NCBI GenBank assembly: GCA_021904315.1
Contig: CM038920.1
Span: 248,001-312,000, forward strand
Reading direction: 5' to 3'
Source of the DNA: Sphagnum magellanicum
Lineage: Eukaryota; Streptophyta; Sphagnopsida; Sphagnales; Sphagnaceae
DNA length: 64,000 bases
The translations under genes and the position numbers were made by a program. The notes beneath the pieces were generated by a model. The model saw only the letters and a list, made by a program, of their open reading frames with translations. It had not been told where the DNA came from and made no database searches. Below are positions 24,480 to 36,049 of the stretch, in pieces; within the stretch, counting starts at the first letter, position 1, and every line of letters starts with the position of its first letter.

Positions 24480-26380
24480 AACATTTGTTTCCCCTACTAT
24501 AGTGCTATAATCCCAATCTACATAAAAATCAATGGTTTTATATTTACATTTTGCTTTACAATTTTGATCTCCTCCCCTACTAATTCAATTTGTGGTTTTA
24601 TTTCCAGATGTTGTATCTTGGATATCTTTTCTTCTAGTGCTAGAATAGCCTCCACCTTTTCTTGTTCTTAAATTCCCTTTGGTTCTTTTTATTCCTGATC
24701 CCCTCCTCTAAGGTCTTGTGGTATCTCTAGTTGTACCTCCTCTTAAGCTATTCCACTTTTAAGGTCTTGTGATTCCCAGTTTGTATTTCTTCCTCCTGAA
24801 ATGTCTGATTAGGCCTTGCTTATATTTCTTTCTTCATCCTAGCCCAATACCTTTATACTTGTTGGACTACCACAAATGAAATTTGGATAATTCTTTTGAT
24901 AAGCTTCCAACTTGTACCTCAAAAAAATTTCATCAACTCTATGTTGAGCCAAATTCTTCTACAACTCCTTTGTAAAATATTCCTTTGCAACCTCCCACCA
25001 TTCCTCAAATTCTACCTCAAAGTCCTTCATCTTGTTTTTCGTCCTCATTAGAATATAATATTACAACATTTGTTCATAATCTTCTAGTTCTTTTTTATAC
25101 CAATTAGATCCAAACTCTTCTTTTATTCTTATGCCCTCTCCAACTATGCTTGCAAGTGTTACAAAGTTCTTTAATATTCCTTCTTGTCCTCCATTAACTG
25201 CTTTCTTTTTGCCTATGTTGTCTTTCTTCTAAACTCTTTAGACTACAACAAAAATACATTCTTTAGATTTATTAATTCCAAATATGTCAGAACATTTTCC
25301 TTTTCCTTCTTTTCTTTAATTAGTGTTTCACCTAACTATCCAAAGCCTCTTGTTGTTTCTTATGAAAAAACAATGCTTTTGTCCACTTTTGCTTTCCCAA
25401 ATTTTAGTGTTTTATTTTAAATTCTGCAATTCTTCATCTTGCGATTTCAACCATGTTGTGCTACCCTTGAGCTCTTCATTTTCATCCTACAATTTCTTAA
25501 TGAGTACTTTATTTTTCTATTTAGCCTCTACCCTATTCTTCTTCCAGATTTCCACATTATACTTATACCCTTTCTGGAAATCACTATCCTTATCTAATTC
25601 CTCCTATAACATTACCTTCTCCTTTTCCTTCGTAACTAATCTGTTGTTCATAGTGTTTACCTCCAAAGTCAAATTCCCCATATTCAAACTCATAATTGCC
25701 ATGGTTTGAAATAACTTAGTTGCCTTATCTACTTTCATTATTTTTGTAGTTACCTCTTCCATAGACTTTGGTGTACTTGTCTATGTCGTACGATCTCCAT
25801 ATCCTTCTACAAATGATCCCAAGTCCTATACCATTGTTCTCCCCATTTCAAATTCAAATGGGAATCCCTTTGTAGATTCTGGCCTACTAGGTGGTACCTA
25901 TAGTTCGACTAGTCTAAACTTTTCAAAAGTAGGTTGTATGGAGATTTTTTCCGTTTGCAGTTCAGTAGCCTGTAGACCTTCTTGTGTCTGCTATTGTTGT
26001 TGTTGCAAATGTTTTGGATTTGCAATGGTTTCCATCTAATCTTCACATACATCCCTTTTAAAGTGTAGATGTTCTTCACCTTTTGGAAACCTTATATCAT
26101 GTTCCCTTTTAACTCCTTGGCTTTGCTCCCTTAGCTCTCTATCCTGTGGCAATGTTATCTGTGGTATTTCCTACCTTTGCTCCTTCAATTGTCTTTCCCG
26201 TAGAGATGTCATTGGGGATACTACTATAGTCTATCTAATTGCTTGTACCATTATTGGCATTACCTTTACCATTGTTGGCATTATAGAAGGTTCCACTCTA
26301 CCCTTCATCATTTTTTGTGCCCTTAAATTTATGTTTTCATGTTCCTTATTCATTATTGAGCCTAAGGCTCCTCCTTCCAT
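24480..26380 (-). pseudogene. Long decayed frame, charged and probably coiled-coil
   Basis: From an ATG at 26380 one minus-strand frame can be followed for about 330 codons to near 25370, crossed by about ten interruptions; coding-like sequence then continues in other frames to about 24480. Composition is that of a soluble protein: Met/Pro/Gln-rich at the start, then Glu/Lys/Leu-rich with heptad spacing (about residues 210-320), then an acidic Glu-rich part. I see no zinc knuckle, protease, polymerase or integrase motif. It may be a host gene or a structural gene of a mobile element; the family is unknown. It is broken throughout. C/T richness of the plus strand here is the mirror image of the Lys/Glu-rich codons. 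Confidence 0.45.
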
Positions 26381-26439
26381 TAGTAGAAATCAGCCAAAAT
26401 GTAACAACTCCATTTATAACTACATGCAACTTGTAGTTG

Positions 26440-26768
26440 TTTGCGATTAGATTTGGGAATATTTGCAACTATAAGATCAAATTTCAACTATTTTGGTCAA
26501 TTTCACAACTATGATGAAACTATTAAAAATTTCATCCTATTGGTTGGATCGATTTTACATTCATTTTCATCCATTAATAGGTTGATATGTCCCATTAATC
26601 GCAATAGTCACCAAATTAATTGCATTCTAAAGGTATTTTACAATGACATAAGGGTGTATTTTAATGTATGTACTAAAATTAAGTATATATATAATATGCA
26701 TACGTATGTATATTGTTCATATAACGAATCTCAAAATAAATATTTGAATTTCAAATATTTGATTTGAA
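26440..26768. other. AT-rich spacer, nothing recognised
   Basis: Lies between the decayed frame and the 181-bp repeat. An open frame covers it on the plus strand but has no recognisable domain. Confidence 0.4.
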
Positions 26769-26769
26769 T

Positions 26770-27380
26770 ATGATATTTTCAATTTAAATTCAAAAAGGCT
26801 TATTTGATTTTCAAATTGATATTTGAATTCGAAATTAATATTTTTGAATCCAAAATTAATATATCAATTCAGAAAATTATTAATTGACTATAAAAATGGA
26901 TATTTTAATTTTGAATATTTTTATATGAATATGAAAATTTATATTTCAACTCTGAGAATTTTTCATTTAAATTTTAAATAATCATTTGATTTGAACCTGA
27001 AATTTCAATTCCAAAGTATTATTTGGATTCTCAAAATTAATACTTCAAGTTTGAAAATTATTAATTGAGTCTAAAAATGGACATTTCAATTTTGAATACT
27101 GTTATTTGAATCTGAAAATTGACATTTCAATTCTGGAAATTGTTATTTAAATTCAAAAAACTTATTTGATCTAAAATTTGATATTTGAATTCTAAATTAT
27201 TATTTTCGAATCTAAAAATTAGTATTTCAATTCAAAAAAATTTATTGAGTCTAAAAATCGACATTTTGATTTTAAATATTTTTATTTGAACTTGAAATTT
27301 GATATTTGAATTATGAATTACTATTTTGGAATCTTAAATTTATATTTTAATTCAAAAAATTATTGATTGAGTTTTAAAGG
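26770..27380. repeat. AT-rich tandem repeat, ~181-bp period
   Basis: TAATTGACTATAAAAATGGA at 26881, TAATTGAGTCTAAAAATGGA at 27062 and TTATTGAGTCTAAAAATCGA at 27242 are 181 and 180 bp apart with similar sequence between; a fourth anchor near 27366 comes after only about 122 bp. Shorter repeats of roughly 30 and 60 bp (ATTTGAATTCTGAAAATTGA-like) lie inside each unit, so the long unit looks like a multimer of a short one with one 60-bp loss. Confidence 0.7.
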
Positions 27381-27384
27381 TTTT

Positions 27385-28959
27385 TTATACTAGTGTTATC
27401 CATAATAAATCACTCTTATAAATAATTATAAATGATTATGTTTATTAAATCTAAGGTAAACTAAATAATTAATGTTATAACATAGATTTGTATATTATAT
27501 AATTTATGTTTTTATATTAGAAAAAATTAACTAATGTAATTAATGTGACATTACTTTAAAATCATTGTAATTACTTCAGATAAGATTTAATTAGTATGTG
27601 CATAATTATTTTTTAATTGGACATAATTATTCACATTCTATAATTTATAACTTCAAACTTGGTAAAACATGTTCATTATGTAATAGAAGTCCATAACACT
27701 TTTTATAAACTATGACAAAAAGCTTACAAAGTCCACATTGTAATGAAATGATGGAATTTTATTTTCAAATTTTTAAATTTGATTTTTCAAGTGATACAAT
27801 TTAATTAAATGAGTCCTTTAAAAAAAATTCAATTAAACCTCAACGCATATTATACCAAACTTAAAAGTACCCGATTAAAACTATCCTTGTGACACCAAAA
27901 AATGGATTGTTTAGTGTGCAACCATTGTAAAACATCATACATCAAAATCTTGAAGTAGTCAAATTAAAGTTATAACAAAAAAAATCACCTTATAATAATT
28001 AGAGAAAAGACACCATAACTAGAATTGATAAAAGAACAATATTCAAATGAACAAATAAGTACTTTATAATATATTAACTTTACAACCAAAAATTCAAAAA
28101 AATTTAATATTAACATTAGGTGCAAATTTTTTTAATGTTTAGATACAATGTAAGGAATAACAAAAAAGGTAGATTTTTGCAAATCAAAGAGAGTGCAATT
28201 TTCTTTACACACCCAATGGGTGTAATCACACTAATGAAAACCACAACAAGTGTAACACATGCTTAGTTTTTCACATTTAAAAATGGTAATGTAATTTGGT
28301 GTTGAAAATATAAGATTTTTTTAATATAGTAAGGTTCATAATATCTTATTGGAACATGTGAATTAATCTAAAAATTATCCAATGAATAACAATCTTTCAA
28401 AAACACACATTAAACATTGTAACATGTGTTTTTTAACATTAAAAAGACTTATAAATAGACTTCAAAACTTTTGAAAATTACATATAGTTTGAAATCTTTT
28501 AGATAAACTTTGACATAATAATATAAATAATTTTTTTGAAGCTTTTAAAAGAATATCTTTAAAATATTCCCCCCAAACCAATCTTTTAAGTAGGCAAGTG
28601 TGGCTCATGTTTTCCTGTTTGCATCACATTGCATGCATATAGACAATAACTAAAATTTAGATTGGGATCATTTCAAGAAAAATTATGTTATTATTATTTC
28701 TTTTACATAACTAGAGGCATATGCATTTGACACTTACCTTGACCTTTCATAATTTCTTGCTTCTTGAAATAGATTTAGGAAATTCAAGTATGTACTTCTT
28801 GTGGGGGTGGAATGCACACCCCTAACTTGTTGGAGATTGGGGCTAGGAGGACCTAAAGCACAATGATGTTGATTGTGCCACATAGGAAATGCAGTGGTTC
28901 AAAGTAGCAACCTCCACTGTAAGACAAAGATAAGGTTCTTCCTTTTGGACCAAAGCCAA
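27385..28959. other. AT-rich stretch, nothing recognised
   Basis: No coding frame or RNA gene could be supported. It may contain the left non-coding part of the pogo-like element that follows, but no terminal repeat was found. Confidence 0.4.
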
Positions 28960-30540
28960 GAAAAAAATAACACAATGTTAATAGATGCATTACAATTATT
29001 GAGAGAGATAAATGGATTGATGAAGCTTTGGAAGAATGCATGGATACAATTGAAAGTGGGACAATTCATTGAAGTAGGTTAATAAACATTGGAACATACC
29101 TCTTACCTTTTTGTCAAATCATTTGAATGGCAAAACAAAGTCTAGGAAGTGTGGGCTAAGAGGTGTGCTCACAAAAAGAAGATGAAGTTGTAGTAACTTG
29201 GAATTTGGCTATGTAAAAAGTTGGGCTATCAATTACCCTACAATAATTGAAGATGAAAGTTGCAAAAATAACTCAAATTAGAGTTACACCATTTCGGCAT
29301 GTAGTATTAAGGAGCTCTTGGTGGTATTGGTTCAAATGTTGACACCTTGAACTTAACATTGGACAAATAAATGGCCTAAAAATGAGCAAGGCACAAAGGC
29401 AAACCACACATTTATATGAAAGTTTCTACAACAACTTATAATCCTTAGACAATAAACATAACTATGATGCACATCATATTTGGAACTTAAATAAGACATG
29501 GATATAAGTAGGGAAGTAGTCAAGTGCAAAGGTTCGGGCTAAATGAAGCTCCCAACAAGTATACAACATCATACCAAATTCTAGGGAATGGCTAACTATT
29601 AATTGCATTGTCAATGTAGTTGGAAAATCTTTACTAGGTTTTTACATTTTCAAGGGAGAGAAGACGTGTGATGATGACATAAAACTGTGCAAACAACATG
29701 TATGTTACAAAAAAAAACATGGATGATAAAAATTTTATTCAAAAAATTCATGTATTTCTTCAAGAGGTCAATACCATGTGGCAGTTCCTTTATTAATAGA
29801 CATTTGTTCATTTTAAATGGACATGGATCTCATGCCACACTAAAAGCAATTAAGTAACATAAACATTTGGGCTAGACATGATAACTTTACCTTCCCATAC
29901 CAGCCATGCATTTTAGCCTTTAAATGTGGCTTGTTTCAAACCTTTCAAAACAACTTAAAAAAAAGAAAAATATGCTACAATGATCAATAATAATTACATT
30001 GAACTAGATAAGATAACCTCGGCTAGCTGGGTAGAAAAATCCATAAATCAATCCCTCACCGAGAAAAACATAATTTTAAGGTTTAAAGTTGGAGGGATTT
30101 GGCAACTAAACCTTGGAGCAATGCATGAGAAAATAATCCCTAGTAATTTGTACCTAGTAAACAACACATAGAAGGAAGAGGATGCAAATTCCATATCCAA
30201 TAAAAAGGATGAAGAAGAAGATAATGATATCCAATGGGGAAAACAATATGCTACAACAAAATTAATCAACATTATAGGAACAATAATTATTTTAGATCAT
30301 AAATGATCCCTAGTTGCTAGTGTTTCTGAAATTAACCCTTTAAGTACTACATATAGATGTGCCTAGAAGCTCTATGACCCTAAATTAGGGAATTGCAATA
30401 AAAACATCAAATTTGGATGTGAACATAGATGAAGTTGCAATAGAAGTGGAGGTGGGAATGAACAACTTCAACACAACTCAACAAGTATTGGTAAATGGTA
30501 ATTTGTTTTCTTTGCCTTGTTTGATTGCGAGAAAGACCCA
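28960..30540 (+). pseudogene. Pogo-like (Tc1-mariner) DDE transposase, decayed
   Basis: DNA transposase with an N-terminal helix-turn-helix and a DDE_1-type nuclease domain, related to CENP-B/Tigger proteins. In order: IDEALEECMDTIESGTIH near 29015 and NHLNGKTKSRKCG near 29125 (psq-like HTH); EEDEVVVTWNLAM and VGLSITLQ near 29190-29250; RVTPFRHVV and SSWWYWFK near 29280-29335 (CENP-B-type second HTH); then the catalytic core, with weak matches at 29480-29800 and the diagnostic GLDMITLPSHTSHAF and CFKPFKTT near 29865-29950; finally KITSASWVEKSIN and KVGGIWQLNLGAMHEK (ending near 30130). Several stops and frame changes break it; stops such as the one after LAM and the one in HAF-PLN fall where Gln is expected. 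A charged tail may run to 30540. Terminal repeats and the TA duplication were not found. Confidence 0.82.
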
Positions 30541-30544
30541 TAGT

Positions 30545-31005
30545 AAAAAACTATTAGTTGATTATTTTTAAAGTCATGTACTGAATACTTGAACATTATG
30601 TGACAAAAGGCACTAAAAAAGGAGGGCAACAAAAATAATTAAGGAAGTTTGAAAAAAAGAAAAGCAAGAAAAACAAGCTAGGAGAATTTGCAATTCATTA
30701 ACTATAGTTGAGAAAGTCATTCACTAGGAACTTGAGTAAGAGTAATGAGCCATATTCATTTTAGTTTGGTTAGTTAATGTAGTTAAAAATGTAGGGTATA
30801 GGTTTCACCAGAATTTCCAAGCTAGACTATGAGTTTAGTACCCTCTTAATTATAGGGGTGTGAACCTTTGTTGCATAACAAATGCTCATAAATAGGTTAG
30901 ACAAGTGGCCAAGTGTTTAGATGTAAACATGAGGGCATGTTGTAGCATGCTTGCAACCACTTTAAACAATGAGTTCATGAACAATAACAAGGGGGTTGAA
31001 GGAAG
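30545..31005. other. No recognised feature
   Basis: AT-rich spacer between the pogo-like relic and the G-run minisatellite. Confidence 0.45.
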
Positions 31006-31009
31006 AAAT

Positions 31010-31960
31010 AAAATGCCCAAAAAACATAGAACAACTAGAAAATGACCTAATGGGGTGGGTTAGAATGCTTCCAAAAAAACAAGGGGCACAAGGGAGGTTC
31101 ATTCCTTTTAAAAACACAAAACCACAAGGGGGGTGGTCAAATTTTATAGAAACACAAGAATTGGAATTAGGGGGTGATGGTTACAAAAATTCAAGAACAA
31201 AAGCTCAAAGGGTTTGACTAGACTAGGAAGACGGTAAAATAAAGGGGTTGATTGATTGTTCAAAAAATAAGAACATGAGCATGGGAGGAGGGGAGGAATG
31301 ACCACATGGACCCAAGAATAGGAGTTGGGGGGTTTGCTTCCCCCAAAAACACGTAAACAAAAAGGACCAAAAGGTTTTGGCATGAAGGAGAAGAAGGCGA
31401 GGGGAAGTTGATGTTCAAGAAACATTGCATGAAGTGCTTGGGAGTTTTGGACACAAAAGAAGGAGGAAACGGGGGTCGATGCTCAAAAAATAGGAAGTGC
31501 AAAGTGCTTGGGGGTTTTAGACACATAAGATGAAGAGGAAGGGGGGGGGTTTAGTGCTCAAAAAACATGAAGCACAAAGGGATCAAGAGCTCCAGGCACA
31601 AAAGAAGAAGAGGAAGGGGGGGGGGGGATGTTGGCACTTTAGAAGCATGAAGTGCAAAAGGACTAGGAGTTCTAAGCACAAACAAAGAAAAGGAAGGGGA
31701 TAATTAAAGCATTGGAAATAGGAGATAAGAAGCGTGATGGAGATTTGGGCATAAACAAAGACAGGAAGGGGGGGGGGGGGAGTTGCTTGTAACACACTAA
31801 CAAAAAAGAGGAAACGGGGGGGGGGGGGAAATCACCTCGGAACACACAAATGAAATGAAGGACAGGGAGAGGGAGTCATTGCTCAAGAAAAACGAAAAGC
31901 ATGTAATACACAGAAAAGAATAAGAAGATGGGGAGGGTGGATTGCTTGAGAAAAACAACA
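31010..31960. repeat. Minisatellite with a G-run in most units
   Basis: Imperfect units of about 75 bp: roughly GCTCAAAAAACATGAAGCAC, then GGACTAGGAGTTCTAGGCAC, then AAAAGAAGAAGAGGAAG and a G-run. Runs lie near 31471 (5 G), 31542 (9), 31617 (13), 31697 (4), 31770 (12) and 31816 (12). A looser version extends left to about 31010. Minus-strand frames across it are Pro/Phe/Leu-rich repeat artefacts. Confidence 0.75.
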
Positions 31961-32940
31961 AGTGTGAAAAGGAGACCAAAAATAGGGGAACTTGCACAAA
32001 ACTGAGACTAAGGTGCTCCAAAATGACAAGCTCCATCACTAACACCTAGCACATGCACAACAATGAAAAAAATTAAAATTAAAATGTTTCTTTAGAAACT
32101 CAAGAACTTAAAATTAGAATTCACCTACAGCTCAAGAGGGAATACCATATAATGAGCATGTGCTGCACTAGGAGTTAGACCATAATGAGTTGCAATAACA
32201 CCAAGAGACCAATAAGAGAAGCAAATCGCAACAAGTTGTAGAACATTGGAAAAGGAACAAGTGACAAACTCCACAATGTTCTTTCACCCAAGTGGGTAGA
32301 AAAAAATGACAAAAAGAGAGGAAAAAATTGTTGTGTGTGGTGGGAGGACAATGGGATAGTTGTAGCACAATTTGGAATAGTTTAGGGTTTTGTGGAAGGT
32401 TGGGTTACATATAATTGTAGATTTTTTGCCTTAGGTACATTTTTTGATTTGGTCCATTGAATGAAAAGTGAACTTTTTTTAAATGGGCATTTTGATGATG
32501 GGTTTATCAATCTAGAATTGAAAGCATGGATGCTGAACATGTGTTAGATTTTGCATGTGCCTTGATAGGGCAAACATTGGTTGCAAACCAAGGTATGGGA
32601 TGATTGATGATGGTATTTTTTTTTCATTGACACCCTTAACTTTGGGAGGCCATATCTTGGCCATATCTTAACCAAATTGAATGCTCTAAACTGCAATAGA
32701 TGCAACCATAAAATATCTACAATCCATTTTCAAGTTAGAGACCCAATTGACTCCAAATGAGATCGCAAATGTCCTCTAAGCACTATGACCAACCTCTCTA
32801 CCCTAGAGGTTTTTTTAATCCAACTTTTAAAAAAAAACCAAAACTTGGAGGTTCTTTGATTTCCAACTGTGATTTTTCCAAATTTTTCAAAAAAGGAAAT
32901 GGAAAGTTATTTTTAAAAATCAGATAACTGCCCAAACACT
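31961..32940. other. No recognised feature
   Basis: AT-rich, with no sustained coding frame or repeat boundary that I could support. Confidence 0.4.
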
Positions 32941-32943
32941 GGT

Positions 32944-33130
32944 TATAACCTTCAAAAGTGTATGATTTGATGGTGAGTATTGATTATGGAACCGGCTGCA
33001 GCTGCATTACAGACTGCATGTGTGTAATCTTGGTCACTATTCCACAGGTAATCGGCCGCAGCTGCAGTATAACCTTCATGTGTAAAATCGTGGTGAAGAG
33101 TATTCCACAGGGAATCGGCTACCGCATAGA
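32944..33130. repeat. 60-64 bp tandem repeat, three units, GC-richer
   Basis: Units are anchored by CGGCTGCAGCTGCA at 32993, CGGCCGCAGCTGCAG at 33053 and CGGCTACCGC near 33117, 60 and 64 bp apart. Each shares CATGTGT, ATC-TGGT and TATTCCACAGG-AATCGGC. The first unit is diverged (from 32944). The minus strand is open across all units as a roughly 20-residue repeat (Y-AAA--LWN---HDYTH), but no start or domain supports a protein. The array sits just upstream of the candidate exon at 33221. Confidence 0.7.
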
Positions 33131-33220
33131 GTCCATTAGAGCGTGTGCTTACCATTATGTATTTTGGGAGTAACTGCGCTTGCTTGACCATTCAACGTCG
33201 ACCGCTGCCTCCGAGCCTCG

Positions 33221-33613
33221 ATGCAGCTCGACTCTCTCGACGAGCCAAAGAGAGAAGACAACCGGCACCGACCAATTGGTCTGCAAACTGGCGATATCAG
33301 TGAAGTGGATCTGATGAGCTTCGAAGTTCGTACTGACAACAGTCTCTGGACATTAAAAAGTTCGAACCTGGCTCTCTTGAGAACTGATCTGTTGAAGTGT
33401 CAAAATGTGCCGCCGTCAGGTACATGTTTGGGGATCACATTCGCACAGGCGTCTGTCGTTCTAGTACCCACTTGCAGTTCTGATGCATCGTTTGCCTTTC
33501 TAATACCCATTTGCATTTCTGATTCATTGCTTGGAGAGAGAGAGAGAGAAGTTTGGACACCCCTCAGTCTGATTTTTTGCGCTTCCATATTAGCTACTGG
33601 CCTTCAAGGTTAG
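33221..33613 (+). CDS. Candidate first exon of an unidentified gene
   Basis: The segment 33180-33600 is distinctly GC-richer than its surroundings, like the expansin exons. From ATG 33221 a frame is open for 130 codons; the first 66 codons (MQLDSLDEPKREDNRHRPIG..., then DISEVDLMSFEVRTDNSLW) look protein-like and hydrophilic. They end at CCGTCAG/GTACAT (33420), a good donor, so the true exon may stop there and the rest of the frame may be intronic. A short GAGAGAGAGAGA run lies at 33535-33547. I do not recognise the protein and found no downstream exon. It could be an isolated gene fragment, or the GC may come from something other than coding. Confidence 0.3.
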   Translation: MQLDSLDEPKREDNRHRPIGLQTGDISEVDLMSFEVRTDNSLWTLKSSNLALLRTDLLKCQNVPPSGTCLGITFAQASVVLVPTCSSDASFAFLIPICISDSLLGEREREVWTPLSLIFCASILATGLQG

Positions 33614-34560
33614 CTTTCACGTTGAGCTCAGGATAATTCTTTACCTAAGCAATTTTCTAGAAAATGTAGTGTAATGTCTAAGGAGTGGGGCATTCCCACT
33701 TATTCCTGAAGTAAAGCTCATTCCCCAGGTGGAGCTGAGGGGTGGTTATTTTGGGAATGCCCAGCTCTGAGAGCGTTACCGACTGTAAAAACCAAGAAGA
33801 AAATTTTATCTAAATTTTTTCTTGTGATCCCCATGAGTATCATGGAAAAAAAACAGGGAAAAAACAAAAGAGAGGCATCTTGAAAAGCAAAATCCTTGCA
33901 GGAGCCTCTTGATTGAGGTAAAATTGCACTACTTAATGTACTGTCTAAATACACTAAATGTTTTGACCAGCTTTTATGAGTATCACAAATTACAATTACA
34001 GGACATTTATAGTTAATTGAATGTGACAAATCAATTCCCATCTCCAAGCAATGTTTTTACATAATTACTTGCAAAATTTTTATAACTATCTTAAGTCACA
34101 CTCACAACCAAACACAGCAAATCCCAGTAGGGTTTAGCAAATTTAGAATTCTTTCACTTTGAGCTCAAGATAAATTCTATAACTTGAGCCATTTCCCAGA
34201 AACAGCATGACAAATTACAATTAAGGTTTCAAACATTTGTACCTCACTGTATCTTGTTGAATGTAACAAATTAACTCCCATCATCAAACACGACTTTTAC
34301 ATAATTAACTGCAAATTCTTTATAATTGCCCAAAGTCACACTCATAACCAAATATTAAGAGTACCATGCACCCCATAAGGGTTTTAGCAGGTTTATAATT
34401 AGTTTATGCATCTTAATGTAACAACGTATACCCCCATCACCAAAAACTACCTTTACACAAAGATGTAGGATTTCTTTGATAATTACCCATATTCACACCC
34501 ATAACCAAAACCACAAAATACTAACCCTGTCTGGATGCCCAAACAAGCCAAATTATGCCA
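33610..34560. repeat. Degenerate tandem repeat, three or four units
   Basis: ATGTGACAAATCAATTCCCATC at 34021, ATGTAACAAATTAACTCCCATC at 34261 and ATGTAACAACGTATACCCCCATC at 34416 head similar blocks ending TTTACATAATTA-TGCAAA...AGTCACACTCA-AACCAAA. TTCACGTTGAGCTCAGGATAA near 33617 and TTCACTTTGAGCTCAAGATAA near 34156 are matching parts of the same unit. Spacing is uneven (240 and 155 bp), so units have been shortened. Confidence 0.55.
33687..33763. repeat. Inverted repeat GGGGCATTCCCA / TGGGAATGCCCA
   Basis: A near-perfect 12-bp stem (33687-33698 with 33752-33763) separated by 53 bp that itself contains CATTCCCC and GGGG. It may be a small foldback element. Function unknown. Confidence 0.5.
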
Positions 34561-34841
34561 AATCTGTATATTTGGTGATAAGGTTCACTGTAAGCTTTGA
34601 ATCACCGCTTGTGTTTGGTGATAAGCATGCTTACCGTTCTTACAAATAGTAGGGTAAGCAAATACCCGCTAATATCCCTAAATGCCCATCCACAGTCTAG
34701 AGCCAACAAATGACAAAAGTCAACAAACAAAAGGAGGAGTTCACAACTTCAGTCTTCATTTGTGTTAACACAAGTTCACACAAGTAAACAATATGCCAAT
34801 TTGGAAGCTTTTATTGACAACAGACTCCATGTAGTTTGAAT

Positions 34842-35301
34842 CAGTATTGGGTGGATTATCTGATTTGTTTAACCTTTGGTTCTGGTTTTTAGTTTTTCTG
34901 CAATCAAGGAACCTTTGAGTATGGTTTTTTTGAAAAAAACCAGATTCAAAGAAATTCCACTTTTGGTCTTTTGATGCAATTTTCAGAGATAAAAGAACTT
35001 CTGGTTCCAGTTCTTTGATACAATTTTCAGAATCAAAGAACCTCCAGCTCTGGTGTCTTCAATAAGCCTTGAAGAATTGGTGGTTTTATGAAATAATCAG
35101 CAAAAAATTGACAGTTTTGTACAAGATTATTTGATAGGTTCTAAGCTTTTTGAGAGTTGTAGTTTATATATGGTACTTAGTTCTCACATTTCTGAGAACC
35201 ATGGTTAATATATCAGTTATTTGATTTTATCGTGTATGGGAATGATATATCTTGAAAACCGTCGGTCGTCAGAAATGGCAGCTGATAACCACCAAACACT
35301 G
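34842..35301. mobile_element. hAT-type miniature element 2
   Basis: The left end is CAGTATTGGGTGGATTATC; the right end, reversed, is CAGTGTTTGGTGGTTATC. Flanks GTTTGAAT and GTTTATAG agree at 5 of 8 positions, a possible decayed 8-bp target duplication. The interior has repeated GGTTCTGG/CAAAGAACCT-type motifs, as in the element at 11662. No coding frame. The ends match those of the hAT elements at 11662 and 59652. Confidence 0.65.
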
Positions 35302-36049
35302 GTTTATAGGAGCGACTGAAGCTGATGATTTCCCAATTGTCCAGAGCCTAGAGTACCAGGATCCCTTGAAAACTTGAACCTGCAATTTTGTTACACCTGC
35401 ACCAGGTTCAGCACAGTCTGCAAACCTCATCAGAGTTAGTGCCTTGTTACCAGCCCCTAATTAGGCAGTTGCTCCTGATAAGCCTTCCTCTCCAAAATCC
35501 TATGAACCATATCAAGATGATGTAACCTGGCCAAACTTTATCAAGAAAGAAAAAAGCACAAGTCCCAAGACGAAAATGAAGTACAAACGGAGATGACTTA
35601 AGTCCAAGTTGAATTGTTACAAGTCAGATGTCGAAGACGAAGATCCACGTTACAACTTCGAAGACTTTGGACGAATATGGAGATCCTAATTTCAACTTCA
35701 AAACACTTGTGGCAAGTTAGCAGTGGGAATCAGATTGACTACTGCTGTTATGGTTGGACTTAGGATGGTGTCACCAAAAAGGGGTGTATACAAGTAATGC
35801 TTAAATGCATCAATACAACAAACTGTGAAAATACACATCTAGTGTAGCAAAACTGCATTTGTTTACAACTTGGTGACAAAATAACTCTATGGACTTTGAC
35901 AGATCAGCTTGCTCCAAATTTCTTCTTTTTGTGGACTAGCATGGCCTTAGGTTGGGTTATCCCAACAACAAACAAGTTCTACACATAGTCTACTCATAAT
36001 CCAAGTAGAGATATTGGTTCGGAGATGATAAAGATATGGACAAACAATA
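35302..36049. other. No recognised feature
   Basis: Moderate GC in parts (35340-35480), but no sustained frame, splice pair or repeat boundary was recognised. Confidence 0.4.
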
